Assembly (NCBI RefSeq): GCF_014635545.1
Contig: NZ_BMDA01000001.1
Span: 698,739-762,738, forward strand
Reading direction: 5' to 3'
DNA length: 64,000 bases
From: Acinetobacter courvalinii
Lineage (GTDB): Bacteria > Pseudomonadota > Gammaproteobacteria > Pseudomonadales > Moraxellaceae
Shown here: in pieces, positions 10,099 to 17,954 of the stretch
Numbering within the stretch: position 1 is the first letter of the stretch
How the letters are laid out: each line of letters opens with the position of its first letter
Translations under genes and position numbers: made by a program
Notes under the pieces: model-generated
What the model was told of the DNA's origin: nothing
Seen by the model: only the letters and a program-made list of their open reading frames with translations
Database searches by the model: none

Positions 10099-10653
10099 AT
10101 GAGAAAATTTAATTATTTACTATTACTTACAGGTCTTGGTCTTTTATTATCAGCATGCAATAAAGATGTTGAGCTAAAGCGGCAAGCCATAAGCGTAAAT
10201 GAAACAGCTCAAAATGATTACAGTAAAGTCCCTTCAGATCAATTCAAAGGACAATTAAGTTTTTTTAAAGAGCAATTAGATAGGATTCTTAACGATCAGA
10301 AATATATTTTGAGAGATGAGGGCATTGCTTTTGCTCCAACACAAAGTTTTTTAGTGGTGCAAATTCCAATAGAAGAACTTAATGAAGAAAGTTATCAAAA
10401 AAATATTTTTCCAAAAATTAAGGAAAATGGATGGACTTTTAATAAGAGTATAAAAAATACGGATATTTTTTGTAATGGGAAAAAACATCAGTTAGAAGTT
10501 ATTCGACCTAAAAAATATTCGAAAGATATTATTAATGAAGATGATAAGTTAACTTTCTCTCCAATTGATAAGGAGTGGAATGTTGGCATGATTTATCAAG
10601 AACAAGGAACAACATTCTGTGGAGATGGTTTACCTGTGATTACAATTAAGTAA
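10099..10653 (+). CDS. Putative lipoprotein, probable immunity protein for the Rhs tip
   Basis: A 184-residue protein starting 2 bases after the rhs stop. The N-terminus is a lipoprotein signal: MRKFNYLLLLTGLGLLLSAC, with Cys 20 as the lipidation site. The residue after Cys is Asn rather than Asp, so outer-membrane sorting is allowed. The mature part is Lys/Asn/Asp-rich with no family I recognise. It contains two more Cys (IFCNGKK and TFCGDG). Its position directly behind a variable Rhs tip and its strongly AT-rich codon use, matching that tip, are typical of a cognate immunity gene. A lipid-anchored immunity protein would mean that the toxin acts in the periplasm or at the envelope. That role is inferred; no homology supports it directly. 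Confidence 0.7.
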   Translation: MRKFNYLLLLTGLGLLLSACNKDVELKRQAISVNETAQNDYSKVPSDQFKGQLSFFKEQLDRILNDQKYILRDEGIAFAPTQSFLVVQIPIEELNEESYQKNIFPKIKENGWTFNKSIKNTDIFCNGKKHQLEVIRPKKYSKDIINEDDKLTFSPIDKEWNVGMIYQEQGTTFCGDGLPVITIK

Positions 10654-10658
10654 AATAG

Positions 10659-10710
10659 AATAGAGCTTAGGCATTCTATTTGCTCACTTATGTTTAAGCT
10701 CTATTTTTAT
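10659..10710 (+). terminator. Stem-loop with T-run after the Rhs/immunity pair
   Basis: AATAGAGCTTA (10659-10669) pairs exactly with TAAGCTCTATT (10695-10705), followed by TTTAT. The loop is long (25 bases). A competing hairpin (AATAGAAT/ATTCTATT, 10654-10661 and 10673-10680) overlaps it. It is probably the transcript end of vgrG-rhs-immunity. Confidence 0.5.
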
Positions 10711-10800
10711 AGTGAATTTTTAGGTAAAGTGGATGAATGGATTGAAAAAAACCTCATTTGAGGGCTTTAAAAAATTTACACGGCGTCTAAAACTCTTAGA

Positions 10801-11191
10801 TTCAGCTTCAAGCGATTGTTTATCCAGATGGCTTGAAAGAGCTATTTGAGCATGATCAAGAAGGCCGTCTGCTCAAACACACTGATACCAACGGCTTAAC
10901 CACTCAATATCAATACAATACTGTCGGTCTGTTAGAACAACGCATTGATGCCAATCAGCACCGAGTGGGCTATCAATGGGATAAGAGCAGGGCCATATCC
11001 AAAAGCTTATTAACCAAAATCGGGCTGAATACCAATTTAACTATAACAAGTTTGGTCAGTTGGTCAGTGAACAAGCCTTTGACGGTGAGGAAAAGCACTA
11101 TAGCTATAGTGAAAATGGTCTATTGTTCCAGATTCGACAACCCAATATTCTGACTGAATTTAGATATTATTACGATTCGACTTCTCTCTGA
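10801..11191 (+). pseudogene. Frameshifted fragment of an rhs core
   Basis: The translation starting at about 10805 (LQAIVYPDGLKELFEHDQEG) is a diverged copy of the middle of the intact rhs core (about 7674-8035; there LQTIIYPDGLTELFEHDEEG). Identity holds through NTVGLLEQRIDANQHRVGYQWDK. At about 10986 two extra bases shift the frame. Reading on in the corrected frame gives QGHIQKLINQNRAEYQFNYN and then a good match through QAFDGEEKHYSYSENGLL, ending at TGA 11189-11191. The copy has fewer A/T third positions than the parent segment, so it comes from a different rhs allele. It has no start, no core end and no tip. It is a remnant of an exchanged or displaced Rhs gene. Confidence 0.85.
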
Positions 11192-11195
11192 GTTT

Positions 11196-11774
11196 ATGTA
11201 TCCGTTTCCAGTTATATCTATTTTTATTGGATATGCCTTTGTTATTTTATATTTTGGTTTGTTAAACAGTCATTTACATTCTGGTCAAACTTTTGGCAAA
11301 CAGCTTTTAAAAATCAGAGTGGCTGACATACATGGAAAAGATCTTGCTGTAATCCCATCATTGCTTCGTTCAGCCATCTTGTTTGCGCCATCCTGCCTCA
11401 TATCATTAAGTGGTTATTTTCCGATTTTACTGTTATCTGAATTATTCAACCTGCTGTTGGCCTGCTTACAAATTCTGCTTATTTATTTTTATATTTTTAA
11501 CCGACAAAACCGCCGTTCACTTCATGACTTCGTTGCGGGTTCAATGGTGATTAATTTACAAAAAGTTGATCAAGAACAACATGTTCCTGAGATGTGGCCT
11601 AAGCATAAGATTTTTGCAGTATTGATTACCTTGGTGTGTTTAGGAACTGGAATATCCTCTTTCAACCTATTTGATCGTGATAATACTTTTGAAATTAAAG
11701 AGTTTAAGGATAGTCAACCTGAAATTGTTCATGTAAATCAGATTTCAGAAGAAGCTATCTATTGCATGAATTAA
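11196..11774 (+). CDS. RDD-family membrane protein, N-terminus possibly truncated
   Basis: A 192-residue inner-membrane protein. GQTFGKQLLKIRVADIHGK (residues about 30-48) and RRSLHDFVAGSMVI (about 108-121) are the second and third signatures of RDD proteins. A further transmembrane helix follows (IFAVLITLVCLGTGI). The usual first helix carrying the Arg/Asp pair upstream of G-x-T-x-G-K is short or missing. The reading frame is open back to 11154, into the rhs fragment. The gene may therefore have lost its 5' end when the rhs fragment arrived. No ribosome-binding site precedes ATG 11196. RDD proteins are often transporters or toxin-resistance factors; the function here is unknown. Confidence 0.65.
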   Translation: MYPFPVISIFIGYAFVILYFGLLNSHLHSGQTFGKQLLKIRVADIHGKDLAVIPSLLRSAILFAPSCLISLSGYFPILLLSELFNLLLACLQILLIYFYIFNRQNRRSLHDFVAGSMVINLQKVDQEQHVPEMWPKHKIFAVLITLVCLGTGISSFNLFDRDNTFEIKEFKDSQPEIVHVNQISEEAIYCMN

Positions 11775-11919
11775 ATTTTTTAAACTGTGTAAATAGTTTC
11801 AGCATCTCAAATCCTGTCCCATTAAACACACTCCGTAAAGACCAACTTTATAGTTTAAGCATTGTTTGTCTGCATGAATTTCTTCATTTTCATATAAGGT
11901 TAAACAAGGACGTACAACA

Positions 11920-13104
11920 ATGAAAAAAGCACTGCTTCTCTTGGGTTCAATGGGTGTCTTGGCAAATACGCCAGTCTGGGCCGCCGATATCAGTATCGGT
12001 GAACCGAAAACCCAAGCGGGTGAACTGAAACTGACAGGTGCAATCCGTACCCGCTATATCCATAAAGACTATATTGTCGAAGCCAATGAAGGTTCTAAAA
12101 ATGATGACTGGCAACTGGCCGATATCAAGGCGGTCTTGAGTTATGAAAACCCAGACTGGATTGCATCGATGGATGTACGTTGCTACCAGTATGACCGCTT
12201 GTGCGATGCACTGTTTTTAAAAGATGCTTGGGCAGGCTATAAATTTTCAGATCAGCAACGGCTGACAGTCGGTTTTCAATCGGTTGATTTTGGCTTTGGG
12301 CGACTGTGGGGCAATAGCTATTATGAAACTTTACTCAATACCGTTGGACTGGAAGATATCCAGAATCTTGGGGTGAAGTACCAGTTTAAGGACAATCTAT
12401 ATAACTTCATTCTCGGTTTTTACCCGACCGATGGCGGCAATTACAAAGGTACCTCCAAGGATTCCAGCCGCTATAGCGGTAACTTTGTGCGCGCAGATGA
12501 TCTGACCCAAGGCACTGATATTGATGAAAAGAATATGTGGGTGACGCGTTTATCTAGAAAGTTTGAGCTAGATCAATCTCAGAATTTCTCCACGGAAATT
12601 GGTGGGTCTTACTGGTATTCGGAATTGGAAAATAACCGCAGCAACCGAGATGGGCATCGTAGTACCTGGAGTGTTTTTAGCACCACCAATTATCAGGCAT
12701 GGCAATGGTTGTTCTTGGCAGGCGAGCAGGACGTTAAAAATGCAGATGATCTTTTACCGAAAAGCTCGACCATTGGTGCATTTGACTATCCCTATCAGGT
12801 GGCCAACAAAGGCAAATATATGGCCAATGAAATTAACTATACTTTTGCCAAGCCTTTCCACCAGTTAGAAAATATTAAACCTTATGTGTCGTATAGCCGT
12901 TTTTATAAAGATGAATCAGGCTATCAAGATTCGGATCGCTTAATCGCAGGTCTATATTTTAACTATAAAAAAGTCGGCCTACAGGGTGAATATATCTGGA
13001 GTCGCAATGACCCAATGACGGGTAGTGGCGCAGATGGACTGGCACAAGGTGACAGCAATCAATGGAATAAATTGTTCTATTTATCGTTAGGTTATTATTT
13101 CTAA
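11920..13104 (+). CDS. Outer-membrane porin
   Basis: A 394-residue protein with a typical signal peptide, cleaved after PVWAA (about residue 22). The rest alternates short amphipathic beta strands with polar loops and ends in an aromatic C-terminal strand (LFYLSLGYYF), the signature of a beta-barrel porin assembled by the BAM complex. It contains two cysteines (RCYQYDRLC, residues about 88-95), unusual in porins and close enough for a loop disulfide. I cannot assign it to OprD or OprB with certainty. It stands alone: a terminator follows directly and the next gene faces it. A ribosome-binding site (AAGGACG) precedes ATG 11920. Confidence 0.85.
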   Translation: MKKALLLLGSMGVLANTPVWAADISIGEPKTQAGELKLTGAIRTRYIHKDYIVEANEGSKNDDWQLADIKAVLSYENPDWIASMDVRCYQYDRLCDALFLKDAWAGYKFSDQQRLTVGFQSVDFGFGRLWGNSYYETLLNTVGLEDIQNLGVKYQFKDNLYNFILGFYPTDGGNYKGTSKDSSRYSGNFVRADDLTQGTDIDEKNMWVTRLSRKFELDQSQNFSTEIGGSYWYSELENNRSNRDGHRSTWSVFSTTNYQAWQWLFLAGEQDVKNADDLLPKSSTIGAFDYPYQVANKGKYMANEINYTFAKPFHQLENIKPYVSYSRFYKDESGYQDSDRLIAGLYFNYKKVGLQGEYIWSRNDPMTGSGADGLAQGDSNQWNKLFYLSLGYYF

Positions 13105-13121
13105 ATTCGGCGTTGAAAATG

Positions 13122-13153
13122 AGCCAGTCTGTTTGCGATAGACTGGCTTTTTT
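13122..13153. terminator. Bidirectional terminator between porin and EamA gene
   Basis: AGCCAGTC (13122-13129) and GACTGGCT (13141-13148) form an 8-bp stem with an 11-base loop. A T-run follows on the + strand. It lies between two convergent genes. Confidence 0.85.
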
Positions 13154-13156
13154 CAT

Positions 13157-13990
13157 TTAGGCGGTTCTTAAGATCAAAGCCCCGATTAAAATGATGCACG
13201 AAGAGATAATCCGTACTGCATTGATGCGTTCTTTTAGAATAAAGATTGAGATCAGCGTGGCAAATAAAATCGAGGTTTCTCTTAGTGCGGCAACAATCGC
13301 AACCGGTGCAAGTGTCATCGCCCACAGTGCCAAACCATAAGAGAAAAATGAACCGATTCCACCGATTAAACCTAAATGCCAATTATGACGAAAATACTCA
13401 CCCATCTGACGATATTGCATTTTCAGGGCAAAGATAAAAAAGATCAGTCCGGAGAGTACGAAACTCCATAGGATATAGGCAATCGCTGATCCTGCAAGAC
13501 GAACGCCATGACCATCCAGCAAAGTATAACCTGCGATCAGCACTGCATTCAGCAACGCTAAACCAATGCCTTTGCGTCCCGTTTTGGGTGCAGCCAGAAT
13601 CATCGATAAAATGCCGATGGAAATGGTGATGATGCCTAGCCATGCATTGAATTGAAGTTGTTCATGCAATAACAAGGTACCTAAAACGGCCACAATCAGT
13701 GGTGCTGTACCACGCATTAAGGGATAGGTCAGGCCCATATCGGCAACCCGATAGATTTTAGCCACCATGCCAAAATACAGAATTTGTATTGCCGTTGAAG
13801 CCAGAATAAAAGGCCAGCTCTCGCGTTGCGGTATTGGAAAAAAGGGCAACAATATCGCAGCTAAGACGGCTGCGGATGCAGTGACCAATACCGTGGTTAA
13901 AAACTTATTTGTACCCGCTTTTACAATGGCATTCCATGTGGCATGACATGCCGCTGCAAGTAAAATAAGGCCAAATATTGCCGTGCTCAT
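13157..13990 (-). CDS. EamA/DMT-family transporter
   Basis: A 277-residue inner-membrane protein with about ten hydrophobic helices arranged as two EamA repeats. Residues about 1-130 begin FGLILLAAACHATWNAIVKAG; residues about 145-275 begin GIGLALLNAVLIAGYTLLDG. These are drug/metabolite exporters, often for amino acids or other small metabolites. The gene starts at 13990, 75 bases downstream of the end of the LysR regulator gene on the same strand, and could be read through from it. Nothing in the sequence gives the substrate. A link to carnitine metabolism is possible only by position. Confidence 0.85.
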   Translation of the reverse strand: MSTAIFGLILLAAACHATWNAIVKAGTNKFLTTVLVTASAAVLAAILLPFFPIPQRESWPFILASTAIQILYFGMVAKIYRVADMGLTYPLMRGTAPLIVAVLGTLLLHEQLQFNAWLGIITISIGILSMILAAPKTGRKGIGLALLNAVLIAGYTLLDGHGVRLAGSAIAYILWSFVLSGLIFFIFALKMQYRQMGEYFRHNWHLGLIGGIGSFFSYGLALWAMTLAPVAIVAALRETSILFATLISIFILKERINAVRIISSCIILIGALILRTA

Positions 13991-14065
13991 AAGCTGCCTG
14001 TTAATTCATGATCTTGCTAATGTGCATGATGTGGTTGAAAAAAGAAAGCCGGCAGCTTAGCGGGA

Positions 14066-15046
14066 TTATAGAAATACTTTCTCTGTATTTGGATTGATCG
14101 GCTCAATCGGTTGGATCAACTGACCACGGCTGAGGTTTTGGATATGCTGTAAACGGTTGATCAGTTCATTTTGAATGAACAGGATACAGGTCTGTAGTTT
14201 AGACGAGCTTTTTAAACGTGAAGGATACACTGCCCAGACATCGGCATCTTGCCAGTATTCCGGCAAGATATGCTGTAACTGACCGCTAATCAATTCATCC
14301 GCCACATCCCAAATCGAACGTAAGATAATGCCATGTCCTTCAATTGCCAACTGGTGAATAATCTCGCCGTTATTGGAAATAAAACGTGGTGTGACATGTA
14401 CCGACCGATCTTCCGAAGGATGGCGTAATTTCCATAACACTGAGGATTGATCTCGTTCACTGATGGTCAGGCAATCATGATTGCGTAAATCATCCAGACT
14501 TTCAGGCATGCCTTGTTGCAACAAATAGCTTGGCGCAGCGCAGAAAATCCGGAAATTCGGCACCAGTTTTTTGGCAATCATATTCGGCGCAATGTCGTTG
14601 CCAATGCGAATATCCAGATCAATGCTGTGCTGGATCAGGTCTTTGGTGTTGTCGATGGTATCAAACTGAATCTCCAGTTTGGGGTACATGGTCATCAGTT
14701 TAGACAAAATGGGCGCAACATGTTTACGGCCAAAACCAAAGCTGCTGACAATGTCGAGATGACCGGTGGGCGTGCTTAAGGGGTTATTCACCAGCTCACT
14801 GATTTCATCAAATTCATCCAGAATATTGGAGACCCGATCCAGAATCAGTTTGCCATCTTCGGTCAAACTGACATGGCGGGTACTGCGGTGGAACAGTTTG
14901 CAGTTCAGGTTGGTTTCTAAAATATTGATGCGTTTACTGATAAATGCAGGTGAAACACCGAGCTCCTCCGCTGAGTCGACGAAACTCTTGCGTTTGGCGA
15001 CTGTGCAAAAAACCTTTAAATCCGATAGGTTAGGTAGATTATTCAC
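14066..15046 (-). CDS. LysR-type regulator of the carnitine/D-malate genes
   Basis: A 326-residue regulator. Residues about 5-65 are the LysR winged helix-turn-helix (LKVFCTVAKRKSFVDSAEEL...FISKRINILE). The rest is the periplasmic-binding-like effector domain (LDIVSSFGFGRKHVAPILSKL). It is related to DmlR-type regulators. It is divergent from the D-malate dehydrogenase gene across a 100-base gap. A LysR gene in this place is part of the known carnitine cluster of Acinetobacter. The inferred role is control of the operon 15147-22671, with carnitine or a breakdown product as effector. Confidence 0.85.
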   Translation of the reverse strand: MNNLPNLSDLKVFCTVAKRKSFVDSAEELGVSPAFISKRINILETNLNCKLFHRSTRHVSLTEDGKLILDRVSNILDEFDEISELVNNPLSTPTGHLDIVSSFGFGRKHVAPILSKLMTMYPKLEIQFDTIDNTKDLIQHSIDLDIRIGNDIAPNMIAKKLVPNFRIFCAAPSYLLQQGMPESLDDLRNHDCLTISERDQSSVLWKLRHPSEDRSVHVTPRFISNNGEIIHQLAIEGHGIILRSIWDVADELISGQLQHILPEYWQDADVWAVYPSRLKSSSKLQTCILFIQNELINRLQHIQNLSRGQLIQPIEPINPNTEKVFL

Positions 15047-15068
15047 GATCCGTGTCCATTGGGGTGAT

Positions 15069-15100
15069 AGTTTTCTTATTGATCATTGCTGCCGAAAACA
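15069..15100. promoter_or_regulatory. Possible LysR operator between the divergent genes
   Basis: GTTTTC (15070-15075) and GAAAAC (15094-15099) form an interrupted dyad midway between the LysR gene and the D-malate dehydrogenase gene. The position suits a LysR box. The motif is weak and AT-rich, so this is a suggestion only. Confidence 0.25.
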
Positions 15101-15146
15101 GCATGTTTACAACTCAGGATATTAACCAAAGGTGTAAGGGAGCGTT

Positions 15147-16259
15147 ATGGCAAAAAAGTATAAAGTTGCCACGATTGCAGGCGATGGAATTGGCTTAGAA
15201 GTTCTACCAGAAGGCATCAAGGTTGTAAAGGCAGCAGCAGACAAATATGGCATTCAAGTTCAAATGGATAGCTTTGATTGGGCCAGCTGTGATTACTACC
15301 TTGAACACGGCAAAATGATGCCGGATAACTGGTTTGAAGTCTTACAGGAATATGATGCAATTTTCTTTGGTGCTGTGGGTTGGCCTGAAAAGGTGCCGGA
15401 TCACATTTCACTATGGGGATCATTGCTGCAGTTCCGCCGTCGTTTTGATCAGTATGTGAACTTACGCCCGGTCCAGTTAATGCCAGGGGTGAAATGTCCA
15501 CTGGCAGGCAAGCAACCGGGCGATATCGATTTTTATGTGGTGCGTGAAAACAGTGAAGGTGAATATTCTGCCATTGGTGGTAAAGCCTTTGAAGGCACCG
15601 ATCGTGAGTTTGTGTTGCAAGAAGCGGTGTTTACTCGTCACGGTGTCGATCGCATCTTGAAATATGCCTTTGAATTTGCCGATCAACGTGAGGCTAAGAA
15701 AATCACGGCTGCAACCAAGTCGAACGGGATTGCGGTGAGCATGCCGTATTGGGATGAACGAGTTGATGAAATGGCGAAACGCTATCCACAGATCAAGGCA
15801 GATAAGCAACACGTTGATATTTTAGCGGCACGTTTTGTTCTACAGCCAGAGCGTTTTGATGTGGTGGTGGCGTCGAATTTATTTGGTGACATCTTGTCAG
15901 ATTTAGGTCCTGCATGTACAGGCACGATTGGTCTGGCGGCTTCGGCTAACCTGAATCCTGAACGTAAGTTTCCGTCCTTGTTTGAACCTGTACATGGTTC
16001 AGCACCCGATATTTACGGTCAGCAAATTGCCAACCCGATTGCAGCGATCTGGTCGGGTGCGATGATGCTGGATTTCCTGGCAGATGGAGATGAACAGGTG
16101 GTTCAGGCTGGACAGGAAATCATGCAGGCGATTGAGCATGTGTTGGTGCATGGCCCGAAAACGCCTGATGTCGGTGGAACGGCAAAAACCTATGAAGTGG
16201 GTGATGCGATTGCAGCCTGTGTGACTCAGCAAAAAATGGATTTATTCGCGATGGAGTAA
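15147..16259 (+). CDS. dmlA: D-malate/tartrate dehydrogenase (decarboxylating)
   Basis: A 370-residue enzyme of the isocitrate/isopropylmalate dehydrogenase family. The start is MAKKYKVATIAGDGIGLEVLPEG. The metal- and substrate-binding region is present (FYVVRENSEGEYS, NLFGDILSDLGPACTGTIGL) and so is the coenzyme segment (FEPVHGSAPDIYG). The close match is to tartrate/D-malate dehydrogenases, which oxidise D-malate to pyruvate and CO2 with NAD+. In carnitine breakdown, malic semialdehyde is oxidised to malate, which this enzyme would finish to pyruvate. It is the first gene of the operon and has a clear AAGGGAG ribosome-binding site. The tartrate activity known from the family cannot be judged here. 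Confidence 0.92.
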   Translation: MAKKYKVATIAGDGIGLEVLPEGIKVVKAAADKYGIQVQMDSFDWASCDYYLEHGKMMPDNWFEVLQEYDAIFFGAVGWPEKVPDHISLWGSLLQFRRRFDQYVNLRPVQLMPGVKCPLAGKQPGDIDFYVVRENSEGEYSAIGGKAFEGTDREFVLQEAVFTRHGVDRILKYAFEFADQREAKKITAATKSNGIAVSMPYWDERVDEMAKRYPQIKADKQHVDILAARFVLQPERFDVVVASNLFGDILSDLGPACTGTIGLAASANLNPERKFPSLFEPVHGSAPDIYGQQIANPIAAIWSGAMMLDFLADGDEQVVQAGQEIMQAIEHVLVHGPKTPDVGGTAKTYEVGDAIAACVTQQKMDLFAME

Positions 16260-16304
16260 GTACCCCTCAGGGAATAGTCACTATCCGAGATGGATTGAAT
16301 AGAT

Positions 16305-17954
16305 ATGGATAATCAAATTACAAAACCTTATACAGATAAGACGCTTGCGATCACCAGTCTGGCCGTTGTATTTACCTCGGTGGCTGGTCTGGCAATCTAC
16401 TCATCTGAATCAATACAGCTGGCGGCAAAATGGATGCAGTGGACCACCTCGGTATTCACTACGCCAGTGCTGTTATTTGCTTTTTTATCAATTATTTTTA
16501 CCTTCGGTTTGGCCTTTAGTAAATACGGCAAGATCAAGCTCGGTGAAGGCAAGCCCCAATACAGCACCATGTCATGGATTTTCATGTTCATTCTATCTGG
16601 GATTGGGTCATCCACCTTGTACTGGGGCTTTCTGGACTGGGCCTATTATTACCAAACGCCGGGGTTGAATTTAGCTCCTGAATCGGCAGCAGCGCTGAAA
16701 TACAGCGTGGCTTATTCCTTCTTTCACTCTGGTTTGAGTGCATGGTCGATTTATGCTTTGGCATCAATTTCACTGTGCTATAGCTATCATGTCAGAAAGA
16801 ACAAAGGCTTGAGTCTGGCGTCAATGGTGGAAGCGGTCACAGGCTTTAAAGCAACGGGCCCAGTTGGACGTGTGGTCGACCTGATGTTCTTGCTGTGTAT
16901 GTTTGGTGCCTTGACCATTTCGCTGGTTTTGACTGCCGTTACCTTTACTAACATTCTTTCGCAACTCACGGGTATTCCAAATACCTTCATGACCAAAGTG
17001 ATCATCATTTTAGCGGTATCTGTGTTATTCGCACTCAGCTCCTATGTCGGTATGGATAAAGGCATGCAGCGCTTGAGTCATATGGTGTGTTTGGGTGTGG
17101 TGCTGTTTGCGATCTATGTGCTGTGCTTTGGACCAACCCAGTTCATTATGAATAATTCATTGATGAGCTTCGGCCTCATGGCAACCAACTTTGTCGATAT
17201 GAGCCTGTTTACCGACCCGATGGGCGATGGCAAATTCACCCGTGAATGGACGGTGTTCTACTGGTTATGGTGGATTTCTTATGCACCGGGCGTGGCTTTG
17301 TTTGTCACCCGTGTATCTAAAGGACGCACCATTAAAGAAGTGATTCTTGCCATGGTCATCGGCGGTAGCGTTGGTTTATGGTTCATCTTTGGGGTATTTG
17401 AAAATTACAGCGTTCACAGCTTCATTCACGGTATGGTCAATGTTCCGCAAATCTTGAGTCAGCAAGGTGGTGAAGTGGCGATTGGTCAACTGTTGGGTTT
17501 ATTGCCAGCAGGCAAGCTGATGATGTGGTTGTTCCTTGGCATTATGGTGATTTTCCTTGCGGCACATATGGATGCGGTCGGTTATGCGGTGTCTGCAACC
17601 TGTACCCGTGGTTTAAGTGAAGGGCAAGATCCATCTCCGAATGCGCGTTTGTTCTGGTGTCTGATGTTAACCCTGGTACCGATTGCGATGATTTTCTCAA
17701 AGGCACCCTTAGACACCATGAAAACGGCCACCATTGTGACTGCCTTACCGTTTATTGTGATTATTCTGGTACAGACCTATGGCCTGGTGAAATGGTTGAT
17801 TGAGGATTATTCCAAAGTGCCATCGCATTTGATTGAACAAAGCAGCTTTAGTGATCTGGACGCGCTTGAGCACACTGACCCAAATCAACAGATGCAGATT
17901 GATATTGCGGCAACCGCACTGGCCCATAAAAGCAGTCAAAAGGAATTATCATGA
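16305..17954 (+). CDS. BCCT-family carnitine transporter
   Basis: A 549-residue secondary transporter with about 12 transmembrane helices and a polar C-terminal tail of about 50 residues. The family's substrate and ion region is clear: FYWLWWISYAPGVALF followed by TRVSKGRTIKE. BCCT carriers move betaine, choline or carnitine. Gene context (CntA/CntB, D-malate dehydrogenase) points to carnitine, as shown for the homologous cluster of A. baumannii. The last bases overlap the next gene (ATGA at 17951-17954), so translation is coupled. The short tail does not suggest osmosensing; a catabolic uptake role fits better. Confidence 0.92.
   Translation: MDNQITKPYTDKTLAITSLAVVFTSVAGLAIYSSESIQLAAKWMQWTTSVFTTPVLLFAFLSIIFTFGLAFSKYGKIKLGEGKPQYSTMSWIFMFILSGIGSSTLYWGFLDWAYYYQTPGLNLAPESAAALKYSVAYSFFHSGLSAWSIYALASISLCYSYHVRKNKGLSLASMVEAVTGFKATGPVGRVVDLMFLLCMFGALTISLVLTAVTFTNILSQLTGIPNTFMTKVIIILAVSVLFALSSYVGMDKGMQRLSHMVCLGVVLFAIYVLCFGPTQFIMNNSLMSFGLMATNFVDMSLFTDPMGDGKFTREWTVFYWLWWISYAPGVALFVTRVSKGRTIKEVILAMVIGGSVGLWFIFGVFENYSVHSFIHGMVNVPQILSQQGGEVAIGQLLGLLPAGKLMMWLFLGIMVIFLAAHMDAVGYAVSATCTRGLSEGQDPSPNARLFWCLMLTLVPIAMIFSKAPLDTMKTATIVTALPFIVIILVQTYGLVKWLIEDYSKVPSHLIEQSSFSDLDALEHTDPNQQMQIDIAATALAHKSSQKELS

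Noticed and set aside
10740-10800. Possible insertion-sequence end before the rhs fragment (TTTACACGGCGTCTAAAA)
   Set aside because: No matching inverted end or transposase nearby and no target duplication visible, so it is left unassigned.
12599-12868. Plus-strand frame inside the porin gene
   Set aside because: Other-frame shadow; low-complexity translation and no ribosome-binding site. The same was judged for the other frames inside known genes.
13990-15146. EamA transporter as part of the carnitine operon
   Set aside because: It is on the other strand behind the LysR gene; shared transcription is possible but function is not shown.
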